A stretch of 38,926 bases of DNA from Chloracidobacterium sp. (GTDB lineage Bacteria > Acidobacteriota > Blastocatellia > Pyrinomonadales > Pyrinomonadaceae): the NCBI GenBank assembly GCA_016720705.1, contig JADKKB010000003.1:1-38926 (forward strand), given 5' to 3'. The notes under the pieces are model-generated. The model was not told where the DNA came from. It did no database searches and saw only the letters and a list, made by a program, of their open reading frames with translations. This document shows, piece by piece, positions 1-10,752 of the stretch (its first letter is position 1; each line of letters starts with the position of its first letter). Made by a program: the position numbers and the translations under genes.

Positions 1-3000
1 TGGCTGAGTGTCTTAAGATATTTCCATATGGGAAGCAATGCACCGCTGAGAATATGGACGGTTCTGTCTTCAAAGGCAGGAATCTTATTCTCCTCTTTGA
101 TCCACCAGTCTTCTGCTCTGGTCTTCGGGACTACGCGATACCGTTGATTCAACTCGCTCTCGCGTAAATACGCTACATTACTTGCGGCCGGAAGCTTCGT
201 GATAGAGAACATGCGAGACCGTTCTCCTGATTCCAGGATCAGTATGGGATAAAGTTCTTCTCACCGATATGAACTGATCCGTCTCGCCGGTCCTGATAGA
301 ACTGGGTGTATCACTGGCGCATGTCGGTATCTTAGCCCGGAGTCGTTGCGACTTTAAGTTCTAATTTGTAATAAACAGTCTTTGCTCCGGTCAGAGGATC
401 TGGGTTAAGAACCTGGGGCGATCCCGAGATGACGACTGACATCGCTTTCAGGTCTTCCATTCCATCCCCGAGTTTTCCTTTCTGCTTTAGATATTCGATC
501 GTTTCGAGGAATGTTGAATAGAAGTAGTCGAAACCCGTTCTGCCGGTCCCACCTCAAGCGAAAGCAGCCTGTTGAAGAATCGAGGGATATTCGTCTTCTC
601 GCTGTCAGGGGGAAATGCTCGTCGCCATCGACCGTTTTAACAAGCCCCATATCTCTCAGCGCCTGTTTCGGATAATCAGGCCCCTCGATCTCCCGGCCTC
701 TCATGATGCCGGTGAGCACAGCACTTAACGCCAAAGCGCCCTTCTCGCGATTCAAGATTATGTTTATCAGGTTACCCGCTTTTTCGGCGGCGGTCACCCT
801 TTGTAAGGGCTCCCACATATTGCCAAACCTTCAAAGCATGGATTGAGGAGAACCTTTTTCTCGCCCCTCCGAGTTCAGTGAAGACTGAGATAGACTGGTG
901 GTACCCTTACAGGCCCGTCCGATGTAATACTTGAAGTCCTGGATCTGCTTATCAGCGGACCATTTCAATTCGGCTGCGATATGAAGCCGTCTCTGCTGGT
1001 TTCCGACAGATTTGCCTGCATGAAGACTGTCGCCGGTCGATGCCACCTCGGGCAGCATCACGGCAATCCTCTTATGCACCGTTCTGAAAGGCGTTCTTTT
1101 CGTGAGGAGTTGATAAGTTTCGAAGGGACACCATTGACTTGTCGCGGACGATACTCCGTGTACCATTCGCCGTCCGGATCAGGCGTTTCTCCTTTCTGCC
1201 GGTCATCTCCGCAATATTCTCTGACGTAGTTTACGATTTGAGTCAAGCGGATGTTCGGGAACCTCAAGTATTGATAGCTTATCCAATAGCTCGGCTCCCC
1301 TTGGCTGGGGACTGCACGGCTCTCAACCTGGTCACCATTGGCGTCTAGAGAGGGATGTATTCTATGGTTCCCTTCTGCTGGATTGGTTCTTTCCGCGGGG
1401 AAACACGCGGTCGGAAACAATTTGAGACAGAGTCAAGTAAGAGTTTCTCTCGGACTGAAATCGAGGCTGTCGGTAAAACTGCTTCCTGATCCGCCGCACG
1501 CTCTATTTGCTTCTTGGTCTGGCTCTCACCCGTGCCCGTTATCGACACCACGATAGACTCTTTTCTGCCGAGGGGCATCCTCACGATCTCATGGATCAGC
1601 GTCGGAACCTTAAATACCGTGATCAGATTGCGAAAGCAGCGTTGATGCTCCGCCCAGAACTGATTGTTTGCTACTTCGGGTAGCTTTTTCCCGGATTTAG
1701 TTAGATCCAGGGACTCGATGGATAACTGAAAGACTTCCTGCCAGCCCTGGGCCATGTTGTCGTGCATCCTTCGTTGTCCGCTGGGGTGAGTTTATGAATC
1801 ACCTCGCGGAACTCGACCGACAGGCCGGATTCTGGATCGATTCCCATACTCAGATTGCCCGCATGGGTATCCGATCCCATCGCATAAGATCCCGGCAGGA
1901 CCATCTCTCTAAAGCCCGACGCCTCCGGATTCGATCTCTTATGCAAACTGCTCGAAGCTGTCGGAAAGGTGGTCCTGCTCCCCAAAGCCCAAGGCGCGAC
2001 ATATAGGCAGATGTCGCACTTCCCCTGCCGACGTCGCGGAAGAGGTAGACCACTCTCATCCGGGAAACCTCAGGATTCTGGATCTCAAGGACAACTGCTT
2101 CTCGATCCGTCGATTTACCGCGGTCGTCAGCAAAAGCGTGCTAGCCTTATGCCCTTCATCCAGAATCCACGACGCCGCTTAGGCCAAGCCAACGGGTTAT
2201 CTGATCGAGCCGTTTATTTGGCCCTTTTTCAGTCTGGCGATTAGCGATCGATATGTACGAAAACAATTCCGTCCTGAATATCTATCTCACGGTCGGTTGG
2301 AAAGGTGCTGATCAAGCGAGTCCGGCGCAACCAGCTAAATTCCCAGGAAACTCATCGGAGACAGCTTCGATCGGGTCGGTTTTACAAAAGCCCGACGGAC
2401 CACCGCCGTCTCTGGAACCAGTTGTCCAGAATGACTCCCGCAAGCGTCGCCGTCTTGCCGGTTCCAGTTCCGTCGCCGATGCTTATACCCGCACGCGAAA
2501 CCGTCCGCAAGACGCTGCTCGCCGCCTGTCCCGCATAAATGATCCTCTCAATTGCATTGCCAGCTTTCCGGTCTCCGACAGGTCTCCTTTGGAAGCCGTG
2601 GCCGGTAACGAAGCCCGGTGGCAGTTCCAACGATAGCGAAGACCTGGAGGTTTCAGCAATCACTCCCGGATGTGGCAGTCCCCGATAATAAATCGCAGAG
2701 GAATAAATGTTTATGTCTAGATCGGGTTGAATGATGCTCTACGGTTGGGGTCGTATTGCTCGAAGTAAGTACCAACAGAAAGTCCTTCCGAACCCCGTTC
2801 TTGAATGAGATACATTACTTTTTCACATTGGTCAAAAACGGAGATTCAATGAAATGGATTGTTCGAAGGCATCCTCGGTCGGCTAGAGCAACCGCTATGC
2901 GGAGCCGCTCCGATTTGCGAACTGGGCGGCGTATCGATCTTGCTCGACTTTGTACCTAGAATGAGCGTCGTCTTGACGCTCGTGCCGTTGCTGTAGAACT

Positions 3001-3817
3001 CCCGCCCCAAGCAGTTCTACGAGACGCTTTACTTGTACTTCAGGGGAAAGATATTCCCAAAACCTATTTCCACTGTAGAGGGATCTCGGAGAGCCGCTCT
3101 CACCAAGTATCACCGCGAATCGCCCACCTTCTTTAGCCTTCGTAAGGCTGATTCGATATGACGAAAACCGAAGTCGAGGCTGTTATTTTCTTGCAGCCGC
3201 CAGTCGAAGAGAATGGCGGATTAGCGAAGAACTTGATGTCAGGAGTAGAAATACGGAAGAAGATCGTCGATGAACTCTGCATCGAAGAATATGGCTTGAA
3301 CCCCAACTATAAGCCGAGCCTCTCCTCCTTGGAGTCCGATCATTAGCTATCACTTTGGCTCAGCTGCAAACGCCCATACAGCGAGACAACCGGTACCACA
3401 GGAAGGTTCGACGCACTGTCTCACTTGTTAAGGTTCAAAGATAAGCGGTTAGATACGCAATAGTAACTGGAGTGGAGAACTATTTGATAGGTGATCTGTG
3501 TTTCGCCCCATGAGTCTGCGTCGGAAGCCTTTTTGTAAAGGTCTTAAGACAGTCAGAAACTCCTTCGATCGGATCCTCTGATGCAGTAAGTCGACCTCCG
3601 TACTTTGTCTGAATGAGTGGGTTCAGCACGGTTTCCAGCTATCTCGTGATAGAACGCAGGCATCGACTTTGTAATCAAGCCCACCACATCCTTTGCAGAT
3701 ATCAATAAGTTCCTTGTTGGAGATCTTTCGGTCGCTGTCAACAATCCCTGCAACTTGTTTCGATAAGATCTCTGAATGAGGTTCCAGAAGTGCTTGGTTA
3801 GCTCGCTCATGACGCAA
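1..3817 (-). pseudogene. N6-adenine methylase / strawberry-notch helicase fusion (DarB-like), frameshifted, 3' end outside window
   Basis: Reading the minus strand across shifting frames gives one continuous protein of over 1,250 residues. An ATG lies at 3817. The methylase part has an NPPF motif (3211-3222) followed by RFAVILGES and FYSNGTSVKTTLILGTK (about 2950-3110), typical of class I N6-adenine methylases. The helicase part has a P-loop GDGTGTGKTATLAG (about 2440-2479), a Walker B DEGHKAS (about 2140-2160), and strawberry-notch C-terminal stretches FDYFYSTFLETIEYL (about 490-533) and HILSGALLPIWKYL (13-57). This layout is known from DarB-type antirestriction proteins and helicase-methylases carried by phages, plasmids and ICEs. 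The frame changes about every 100-200 bases, yet conserved residues persist between shifts, so the gene is either freshly decayed or full of indel sequencing errors. It continues past base 1. Confidence 0.7.
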
Positions 3818-3924
3818 ACTGTCAGCCGCTAATTTCCTATGGCAAGATTTCCAGCAGAAGATGGCTAGCCTCGTCGAAACATTCAGGAGTCATGACCCAA
3901 GCCAATCCCGAGACTTCCAGATAT

Positions 3925-4960
3925 TTAAAGAGGAGGTTCCCACGGTCGGCGCATCGTCGATACCTTTGAAACGTCTATCCCACGCGAAAATTTTTGTAGG
4001 TTTGTCGCAGGATAAGACACTGCTCCCGCTTGCGTAATGCGATCAGTGAGCCATTGCTCTCGCTTTACATGTGGATTAGTGAAGCAATCTGCATCGAGTA
4101 AATTTCCAGGATCTTTTGCCGTGCCATACGCTTGATTTCCCGATGCGAGGTTGCAACTCCGCCACTCCGCGACGACATATCGATCCGGCAGGAAGTGCTG
4201 GGCCGCCGCGGCACTGAGGACACCTTCGGTAACCAGTACCATCTTGGTCGTCCTCGAAACCTACGGGGGCCTTCGTGATGAAGCGGCGTGCCAGAACCAC
4301 ATCCTTGACGCTTTCCGATCGACGACGGCCGTGATACTTTCGGGCGTATTCTTAGTCTCAATGCTTTCATCTGGCAAGCCTGGATCAATCCATTCAGATC
4401 TAAGAATCCGGAATCAGAGAAGATCGTCGTTATGAGTCGAAGTCACTGCCCAGTGTTGATCTTCCATTCAGTTCCTCGTAAAATCCTGGAACACCTTTGA
4501 AATCTGGAATAGCTCCTTCTTTTGCGAGTAACTCGATAAGCGATCGAACCCCAACCGATCCCTTTCGGTAGCCAATTTGGGAAGTATTCCGCAGCGTCTG
4601 ACCCCCCCCCCTAACTCTATACAGCCATTCACGTTACCATAAATTCGTATACTTTTTTTCAGGTAATGGCGATGGCACATGGAGTCTCCGGTAGACCTTA
4701 TCCCTGATTTCGACAGGCTAGGAAGCCGATTTTGAGCGTGATAGTTGTCTTTTGTGGCGGGGGTATACCCGGCTCAGGATGGAGCTTCGACCTATGGTAA
4801 TGAAGATCCCCAACCTTTGCTGCTAAGTCTGTGGGCGTTTTTCGCGGAACGGGCACAGAATGCGATGTTGTGATCTTCCAATTAAATTGCTGCACCAGTC
4901 CGGTTTTCCGCAAATTCGGCACGGAGACCTTCTCGATACTCGCTGGTATCCAGTCATCAT
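3925..4960 (-). pseudogene. DUF3854 primase-like protein, frameshifted
   Basis: An ATG at 4960 opens a minus-strand reading of about 340 codons. Near the N-terminus is a zinc-binding CRICGKPDWC (4892-4921), as in primase-like DUF3854 proteins. It is followed in shifted frames by a VPGFYEELNG stretch (about 4450-4485), an SGTPLHH stretch, VLVTEGVLSAAAA (about 4202-4240), which fits the acidic TOPRIM-like position, and DADCFTNPHV (about 4068-4100). The order matches DUF3854 proteins on conjugative elements, often next to strawberry-notch helicases as here. A C10 homopolymer (4602-4611) falls inside the gene and is one likely frame-change point. The stop is near 3925. The family assignment comes from recalled motif order, not a database search. 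Confidence 0.45.
4602..4611. repeat. Ten-base poly-C tract inside the DUF3854 gene
   Basis: A run of ten C (G on the coding strand) interrupts the coding frame of the DUF3854-like gene. Such tracts can mediate phase variation, but they are also a classic place for sequencing length errors. In this indel-rich stretch the second explanation is at least as likely. Confidence 0.6.
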
Positions 4961-5039
4961 CACTTTTCCAGCTTTTCCTGCCGCTTCTTTGTTATTTTGT
5001 AGCTGCGTCTTCTTTTACGCCTAGGATAGGAGAATTGAC

Positions 5040-5220
5040 CTTGATGGGATCCCAACATCATGGCGTATCGAGATACTCATCTACTGCTTTACGGCTGAGT
5101 AAATGCAGAAAATCTTTTGGGGAAAAGCCCCATCCCCTACCGTGCCCATATACCTTAGCAAGTACTTGCTGTTCAACTGTTTGGCCAATATTCCCACCAA
5201 CACTCCCGTAGGAAAAAGGA
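5040..5220 (-). pseudogene. Fragment similar to the AbiEi antitoxin N-terminus
   Basis: The minus strand reads NIGQTVEQQVLAKVYGHG then GWGFSPKDFLHLLSRKAVD before diverging and hitting a stop near 5060. The same residues open the AbiEi gene at 7321, and the DNA of 5104-5217 is an imperfect direct copy of 7232-7345. Winged-helix AbiEi/DUF6088 antitoxins begin with this kind of G-x-x-F-x-x-x-DFL-L-S motif. Only the first 45 or so codons are present, so this is a broken second copy. It lies about 500 bases downstream of abiEii. Confidence 0.5.
5104..5217. repeat. Imperfect direct repeat of 7232-7345 (copy 1)
   Basis: About 115 bases here match 7232-7345 at roughly three quarters identity by eye, including ATGCAGAAAATCTTT at the left and the ribosome-binding area of the AbiEi-like gene at the right. 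It covers the AbiEi N-terminal coding region. Confidence 0.6.
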
Positions 5221-5712
5221 ATGCCTCGCTGGATAAAGATGGGATTCGAAATCGCTTGTATTCAAAGTTTGGGCCGGGTTCGGCAATTGGGGGCCTTTCA
5301 GCTCCTATACCACTACAATCTTGCCGGAACAAGTGCCGGGAGAAATATGGGTAATGGTTCCTCCGGAGAAATGAAACCCGAGAAACCGGTTATAACGGCC
5401 CCAGTCGAACAAAACGAGGCTCGACAAACAGATCGTGGATGAAAAAAGGCTATCGGATCGTCACAGTCGAAAGAGCGGTGCTAGAGGCTCTAAGTTCATA
5501 ACAAAGATCGGTGAACGAACGGCGGTCAAGGCCGCCGCAGAGAGGCTCTCGCCACAAGAAAACTCTGGAGACAAAGCTCGTAAAAAGCAGCAAAGAACTT
5601 GGGCTTGAATCACGTACTCGCCAAACATCTGGAGATCATCTTGCCCATGACCAAGGAGCAGGTGGTTCCGTAAGACTAAACTCAATAACCTAGGTAAATG
5701 CAGACCGTTCCA
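5221..5712. other. No recognisable gene
   Basis: Between the AbiEi-like fragment and the abiEii stop I see only short open frames on both strands, none with a motif I recognise. The stretch shares the frame-broken look of the rest of the left end, so a small gene with indels could be hidden here. Confidence 0.4.
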
Positions 5713-6696
5713 TCATTTATTTCCCGCTTCAAGTTTGGCTAGTCCACTGATTATTTCGGTCCAGGTTGGAGGCGATCGAAATATCATCGGCTGCATTGCA
5801 AGAAAATCTTTATGTGTCTGTGGCCTTGGTCCGTTGGCAAAAAGCCGGAACGAACCGGCTTTGCCGCCAAAAGTCGTATCGCCCATGACGAACGATAGAA
5901 TCGCTCCTTGAATCTCACGACATCGGCTAGTAAATCCAGATCGGCGAGAGCTTTATCTTTCTGAAAGGACTGGCCGAGGAGGGCGAAACAGATCGTATTA
6001 ATGTCGGAATACCCTTTAGGCGATGTCGGTTTTTCTATGTGCTTGCTAGTGTGGTGAATTGTTGCTTTCTCCCAGAAAGTCCTCTCAGCCGTATTGGTGG
6101 TTACGACACATTTGGGATCCTGAAAACTTCAGGAAATTCCTCTGCGGCAAATGGTGTGATCTCACCTGCCTTATTGACGGGACCCAAGATGCTAATGGCC
6201 CAGATCTCAAGCATGATCGCCGGTCGAAGACTCCTGCTTCTGATCCAGAAGGATAGGTATTATCGATAATCTGCCCGTCAGTTTCCCTGATTTCCCGGCA
6301 GACCGACGGACACACTGCGAGTAGTCCCGAGACCTTCAACAAGGAATCTCTGATGTATTCTTTCGCCCGCTCGTTGAACTCCTTACTGAATTTGTCCAGT
6401 TTTGAGGCAGATGGTTTTTCATTGCCAGGGGGTCCTCGCCATCTTTGCCATATCCAAGCAATCCCGAGTCAATGATCAAATCGATATCTTCGGAAAATCG
6501 ATCAATAACACCATAGACCTTTGGAGAGATGTTCCCTCGAAGACGAGATACCGCGAAAGCTCTTGATTCAAAGAGCTTTTTCAATACCCAACATACCCAG
6601 GTCCCTTTTCCGTGATGGCCGGCAGAACTCCGCCGGAGAGCGGACTCTTCGAATAATTCATTGCTCATTTGAGGGTAAGAGGGCAACTTTATCCAT
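5713..6696 (-). pseudogene. abiEii: AbiEii nucleotidyltransferase toxin of a type IV toxin-antitoxin system, frameshifted
   Basis: Starting at an ATG at 6696 (MDKVALLPSNE), the minus strand gives about 327 codons, the normal size for AbiEii. Visible landmarks in order are TWVCWVLKKLFES, an EGTSLSK stretch in a shifted frame, VYGVIDRFSEDIDLIID (the nucleotidyltransferase acidic motif), AERTFWEKATI (about 6060-6090), YSDINTI, then DLDLLADVVRFKERFY and a terminal IISGLAKLE. AbiEii transfers nucleotides to target RNA and halts growth upon phage infection; AbiEi neutralises and represses it. The C-terminal 350 bases read in nearly one frame, while the N-terminal half has several frame changes. It follows abiEi directly, as in the known bicistronic operon. 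Whether it is decayed or mis-sequenced cannot be told from here. Confidence 0.75.
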
Positions 6697-6699
6697 CCG

Positions 6700-7321
6700 T
6701 ATCGTCCCCCGTGGATATGCCTTCCCGTGCAGATCTCCTTTATCTCGGCATAAACCCAACCGTGATGCGTTCGGCATCCTTTAGAACCTTTGATAATTTG
6801 TTTGGGCCCAGCCATACGTGAATCGTTCCCCGCACATCGCTCGTGATCCCTTTCTGACCAAGGGCCTTGATGGCCTGCACAACGATCCCCGTTTCTTCCA
6901 TTCGAAAACCAGTCTCTTTCAGAGCGGTCTTCTCGAATCGTAAGCGGTCTGCCAATCGTGTACCTCGATCGGACCGTTTGAATAGTAAACATATTGACTG
7001 GGGACTTGAGTTGAAAGGCCAATCAGGCTCAATGCCGCCGCCGATCCGGCCTGGATTGACCATCCGAACTTTCTTGCAAGAGCTAATGAGACTGGTGGAT
7101 ATCGGGGCCGAGTTGCTGATTTCAGAAAGTCACTAAATCGCGGGTAGTCATAAAGTCCTCGAATTACGCGTCGAATAGTCCCCGCGCGTTGGTTAGGCGG
7201 ATCAAGGCAACATCGACTGCCTTTGCGGCTGCCTAGATGCAGAAAATCTTTGAGGAAAGACCCAACCCCTCCATGGCCATAGACCCTCGGCAAGTACCTA
7301 ATGTCCAACTGTTTGGCCCAT
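6700..7321 (-). pseudogene. abiEi: AbiEi/DUF6088 antitoxin of a type IV toxin-antitoxin system, frameshifted
   Basis: An ATG at 7321, with an AGGAG about 13 bases upstream, opens about 205 codons on the minus strand, the usual AbiEi size. The N-terminal winged-helix reads VYGHGGVGSFLKDFLHLGSR. It is followed by GTIRRVIRGLYDYPRF, ALARKFGWSIQAGSAAALSL and IGLSTQVPSQYVYYSNGP, then in another frame TALKETGFRMEETGIVVQAI and KALGQKGITSD. These are hallmark stretches of AbiEi-type autorepressing antitoxins. At least four frame changes split it. The stop was set near the abiEii start and is approximate. Confidence 0.7.
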
Positions 7322-7345
7322 ATTCAACCCAACACTCCTGTAGGA
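7232..7345. repeat. Imperfect direct repeat of 5104-5217 (copy 2)
   Basis: This is the partner of the copy at 5104 and contains the start, ribosome-binding region and first 30 or so codons of abiEi. The pair brackets abiEii and most of abiEi, so recombination between the copies could delete the system. Confidence 0.6.
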
Positions 7346-7517
7346 AAATACTATGTTTTTCCTACTAAGACAAGGGTGGGGAATCTCAATTAACCTCAAA
7401 CACCATACCGGGCCGTAACTCGCACTAAAGTCGCTTTAAGTAAAACCGATCAGAGACAAAAGTCAGCATGCCCACAACTGTAATAACCTGGAAATAGTGT
7501 ACGCAGGCCGTCAAGCC

Positions 7518-8507
7518 CTAGGTTAACAGGTCGCGAGAATTCAGTACTTTGGCTTCATCTCTTCCAAGCGCCGATCCATATCCCTGAAGAACCCCGTAAC
7601 GACGGTTGAAACCATTCTCAGTCGGGCAGCCTCCATCGCCGCTGTTTGGATTTATCGACGCCGCCTCACTGCGGCCGTCAAAGTTTAGTTGATTTGATGC
7701 CTTCTCCATGTCAGCCGAGCGGCGGATTCCTGAGAGCTGGATTCCGGCACCTTGTCTGGTGCTTGACGAAGCGATCGAACCGCCGGTATTGAAAGCCTGC
7801 TTGCTTTGTGAAGCCTGAGTTTCGAGAGCTTGGTTGATCTCACCTTGATAGACATTGCTTGCCTCCACCTTCGTGTCCGCGACAATGCCGGTGTTGTTGT
7901 TTTGAAGGGTGACGTTAGTGCGGGTCGTAGAGTCCATCTGCTTGTTCACTTCTTGAATAGGGTGCTTATTTCTCGACCAGTCGAAGAGTTCCTGCCCCGT
8001 GCGAATCGGAACCGAAGTTCCGGCGATCGAGGAGCCACCGGGCGTGAATTCGTACGTCTTCATTCCAAATCGCTCAAGGTTGCCCTGACCGCGCAGTTCG
8101 ACTTCCTTCATTCCGTCGATCGTTCGAGCCTCCTTAGTGCCCTGGGCTTCGGCAAGAGTTCCGGCGATCTCGCGCTTAGTTGCCGCTGCACTGCTGCTCA
8201 GACCGTAGTTCTTGCTCGCCTCGGCAAGCAATGTCTGCGTTACCTGATTTGCTCGGATCTGTCCCAAACTAGTGGTAAGGCCGCCTTCGACTCCGGCAAC
8301 GGACGAGACCAAACGAGCGTCCGTTGATTGGTTAGCGGCTTCCAGGGATTTTCTGGCGGCCGTCTGCTCCGCATTGTAGATGCCCTGAATTTGGGTGTTT
8401 TCGGCCTGTCGATTGATGGCGGCCCCTGCAACTAGTCCGTACGTCTCAAGCGCAGTTCCCGATGCTCGAAAGCATCCAGCCCATCGAGATCTGAGAAACA
8501 CCTTCAT
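7518..8507 (-). CDS. C-terminal extension of the VirB6/TrbL-like protein (other frame)
   Basis: This 329-codon frame overlaps the end of the virB6-like gene by about 60 bases. Removing one G from the GGG near 8458 would join them as SSIGTALETYGLVAGAAINR, which reads naturally, so I think it is the tail of one protein of about 750 residues. The segment is polar, rich in Ala, Gln, Ser and Thr, with predicted helical character and no membrane segment after the first 30 residues. It contains many NxxT/Q-rich stretches and no catalytic motif I know. VirB6/TrbL proteins often carry such long hydrophilic tails. The alternative is a separate overlapping gene starting at the ATG at 8507. It is the last gene of the leftward secretion operon. 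Confidence 0.6.
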   Translation of the reverse strand: MKVFLRSRWAGCFRASGTALETYGLVAGAAINRQAENTQIQGIYNAEQTAARKSLEAANQSTDARLVSSVAGVEGGLTTSLGQIRANQVTQTLLAEASKNYGLSSSAAATKREIAGTLAEAQGTKEARTIDGMKEVELRGQGNLERFGMKTYEFTPGGSSIAGTSVPIRTGQELFDWSRNKHPIQEVNKQMDSTTRTNVTLQNNNTGIVADTKVEASNVYQGEINQALETQASQSKQAFNTGGSIASSSTRQGAGIQLSGIRRSADMEKASNQLNFDGRSEAASINPNSGDGGCPTENGFNRRYGVLQGYGSALGRDEAKVLNSRDLLT

Positions 8508-9777
8508 AGACCTGTCCTCGCAGAACTCTGTAACTGAGCCACGGAACGAGAATGAAACAGAGGCTGGAAACGAAGAACAATGCGGTGACGATCAGAGCAC
8601 TTGAAGCCGGATCATAAGCACCGTTGGTTATGATCTTCGCGGTTACGGGATCAAGAGAAAATGTACTCTCACCGTTGTAGATAGAAAGTGCAAGAACGCC
8701 GAGGCCATAGCAAACATAGAGGGTTACTTCCTTTACTATCGGAAATGCGAGCGCAAATGTCGCAACGCCCCAACAGAACGGATAGAACATCTGAGCCGCA
8801 AACTTCTCGTCGAATCCAAAAGCGGCGAGCACGGGCGCGGCGAGTTTCAGTCCTATCAAAATAAATAGCCCCGCGATCGCCAAAAAGAGTCCGCCGAACT
8901 TGATGATGTTTTGGCCGATCACCATAAAGGTGAACATTTTGGGGAGATTCCACCCAAGGATATAAAGTTCACCGGTAATGTCCTTTACGGTCGATTCCTT
9001 ATCCATGATGATGCCGACAAGTCCGGGCTCACCGTTCGGAAGACGTTCAGCAAGCAGTGCGTTAGGATCCTCGACGGCAAAATTTGCTTTCACATACTTT
9101 TTCATCTTGTCGTCAAATTCTGTGACTAGTGAACGGTTGTAAGCCCGGACAGGTCGAGCGAAAAACTTGCCGGTTATCGTCAGACCGTCGATGATGAACG
9201 GGCTCGCTCCGATCAATACCATGAAAATGATCGAACGGATAGCCCACGCAACGAGTTGCTCGGGTCCAAGGCCTCGGTTGTCATGGAACCTGCGAATAAA
9301 AGCGAAGATCAACACAAAACTCGCGATGATCCACGCGAGAAACATAAGGATCGGCATGAGCGGCTTTATGATGGTATTGAGAACGGATTGAAATAGCCAT
9401 TCCTGTCCAGTCCGCATGAGATTCTTGATCTGTTCGCTGAAACTCGGTGCAGGAGGTTTCGGCGGAACGACCGGGCCGGGAGAAGGACTCGCTACCGGGT
9501 TCGCGGGGTATCTGTTCTCGAATTCGCGAAGTGCCGGTGCCGGACTTCCATCGAGCGGCGGCATAAACGGAGAATCCGAGTTGATCGTCATTATGAGGTC
9601 ATTCGCCGTCACAGGCTGCCCGTTCATCGTTCCTACCGGAGTCTGGCCCTCGACACGAGGAGGGCGCGGCCGGGTTTGCCCGGCCGCTGTATTGGCGAGG
9701 AGGTATGGCGAGACGAGGTAGGCGAGAACGAATAGAGCTGTCGCTAAAGCGTGACGAAATGGAGTCGCGTTTCTCAT
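8446..9777 (-). CDS. virB6: VirB6/TrbL-like polytopic inner-membrane protein of the type IV secretion system
   Basis: The 443-residue frame has a signal sequence ending near TAAGQ (about residue 34), a Pro-rich periplasmic stretch (PVVPPKPPAP, about residues 105-114), and then at least six hydrophobic segments between residues 135 and 430. Examples are MPILMFLAWIIASFVLIFAF and FGGLFLAIAGLFILIGLKLA. This topology, with a large loop after the second or third segment, is typical of VirB6/TrbL channel proteins at the inner-membrane core. It lies 42 bases downstream of the VirB5-like gene in the same operon. The frame ends near 8446, but the protein probably continues in the next frame (7518-8507). 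Assignment is by topology and gene order because this family is poorly conserved in sequence. Confidence 0.7.
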   Translation of the reverse strand: MRNATPFRHALATALFVLAYLVSPYLLANTAAGQTRPRPPRVEGQTPVGTMNGQPVTANDLIMTINSDSPFMPPLDGSPAPALREFENRYPANPVASPSPGPVVPPKPPAPSFSEQIKNLMRTGQEWLFQSVLNTIIKPLMPILMFLAWIIASFVLIFAFIRRFHDNRGLGPEQLVAWAIRSIIFMVLIGASPFIIDGLTITGKFFARPVRAYNRSLVTEFDDKMKKYVKANFAVEDPNALLAERLPNGEPGLVGIIMDKESTVKDITGELYILGWNLPKMFTFMVIGQNIIKFGGLFLAIAGLFILIGLKLAAPVLAAFGFDEKFAAQMFYPFCWGVATFALAFPIVKEVTLYVCYGLGVLALSIYNGESTFSLDPVTAKIITNGAYDPASSALIVTALFFVSSLCFILVPWLSYRVLRGQVYEGVSQISMGWMLSSIGNCA

Positions 9778-9819
9778 GGCTTTGTTTGTTTTATTTTTTA
9801 GATGTGATCGTTTTGGCGA

Positions 9820-10752
9820 TTATGGAAGCGGGCTTTCATAGACATCGTCATTCCATACTTCATAGCGTTCGAGTTCGCGAAGAAACTCGTCCGAGGCTCG
9901 TGTGATCCCAGTCATCATCTCAGTGCTTCGGCGAATTTCTTTTCCGAATTCTGTCATCTGTTCGATCTTGAGCCCGTAGGCAATAAATTTTGCCTGTATC
10001 TTCGCTTCAAGCTCGCGCAGCTGTCCTTCAACCGTTGATATGCGGAGATTGATCGCGAGCATCTGGTCTATTAGAGACTGAACGCCATCCCGATTGGCGG
10101 CGGGATTAGCTTCTATCGCTCGGGTTTCATCGGCGATCTTCTCGCGTTCCTCATAAAGCTTTGCTAGATCGAGAAGCATGTTTTCACGGTCAAAGAGCAT
10201 CCGTTCGAGTTCAGAATCGAGCTTCGCAAGGCGTTCGAGATTCTTGAGGTGGGCATCGGCGGTTCGTCCGATCGAATGCCGTAGAAAATCATCAAGGTCA
10301 CGCTTGTTTGCGTCCATATCGAAGATGCCGTTCTTAAGGCGTCTTGCAATATTGACGACAGAATGAATTTGGCTGGTTATAGTCGCCTCGATTCGCTTCT
10401 TCAGCTCGAAGGTCCCGCGAATCAGGCGGCCGATCGTTGCGTAGGTCGTAATAAGCTGCTTGTGCCGCATGACCTGCTCTTCAACCTTCCCGAGAATTCC
10501 TCGGAGATTCGTTACGCTTTCAACCATCTTTTCGTACTGCTTGACCGCTTGCTCATAGGTATCGATATAGTGGTTGATGGTCTCAAGCCACCTAGCCGCC
10601 TCCTCGACTCTCTTCTCCACTTGGAGAACATATTGCGACGGATCGAACACCGTCCACTGTGCCCGGGCCGGGCGAACGTCGATCCCGATGAAGATCGAAG
10701 AAAGAACTACTCCGAGAACGATCTGTCTTATTGTTTCGTTACTTCCGATCAT
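9820..10752 (-). CDS. virB5: VirB5/TrbJ-like secreted pilus-tip protein
   Basis: The 310-residue protein has a signal peptide ending PARAQ (about residue 31), followed directly by WTVFDPSQYVLQ, the N-terminal signature of mature TrbJ/VirB5 proteins. The rest is almost entirely amphipathic helix with many Glu, Arg and Leu residues (coiled-coil-like from about 60 to 270), as expected for this family, which sits at the T-pilus tip. The ATG overlaps the stop of the preceding VirB4 frame by four bases (ATGA), indicating translational coupling. I see no frame break in this gene. Confidence 0.85.
   Translation of the reverse strand: MIGSNETIRQIVLGVVLSSIFIGIDVRPARAQWTVFDPSQYVLQVEKRVEEAARWLETINHYIDTYEQAVKQYEKMVESVTNLRGILGKVEEQVMRHKQLITTYATIGRLIRGTFELKKRIEATITSQIHSVVNIARRLKNGIFDMDANKRDLDDFLRHSIGRTADAHLKNLERLAKLDSELERMLFDRENMLLDLAKLYEEREKIADETRAIEANPAANRDGVQSLIDQMLAINLRISTVEGQLRELEAKIQAKFIAYGLKIEQMTEFGKEIRRSTEMMTGITRASDEFLRELERYEVWNDDVYESPLP

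Noticed and set aside
4831..5211. 126-codon plus-strand frame with a hydrophobic stretch
   Set aside because: The opposite strand holds the zinc-finger start of the DUF3854 gene and the AbiEi-like fragment, which are better supported.
7830..8327. 165-codon open frame on the plus strand
   Set aside because: It is antisense to the virB6 C-terminal extension and shows no motif or ribosome-binding site.
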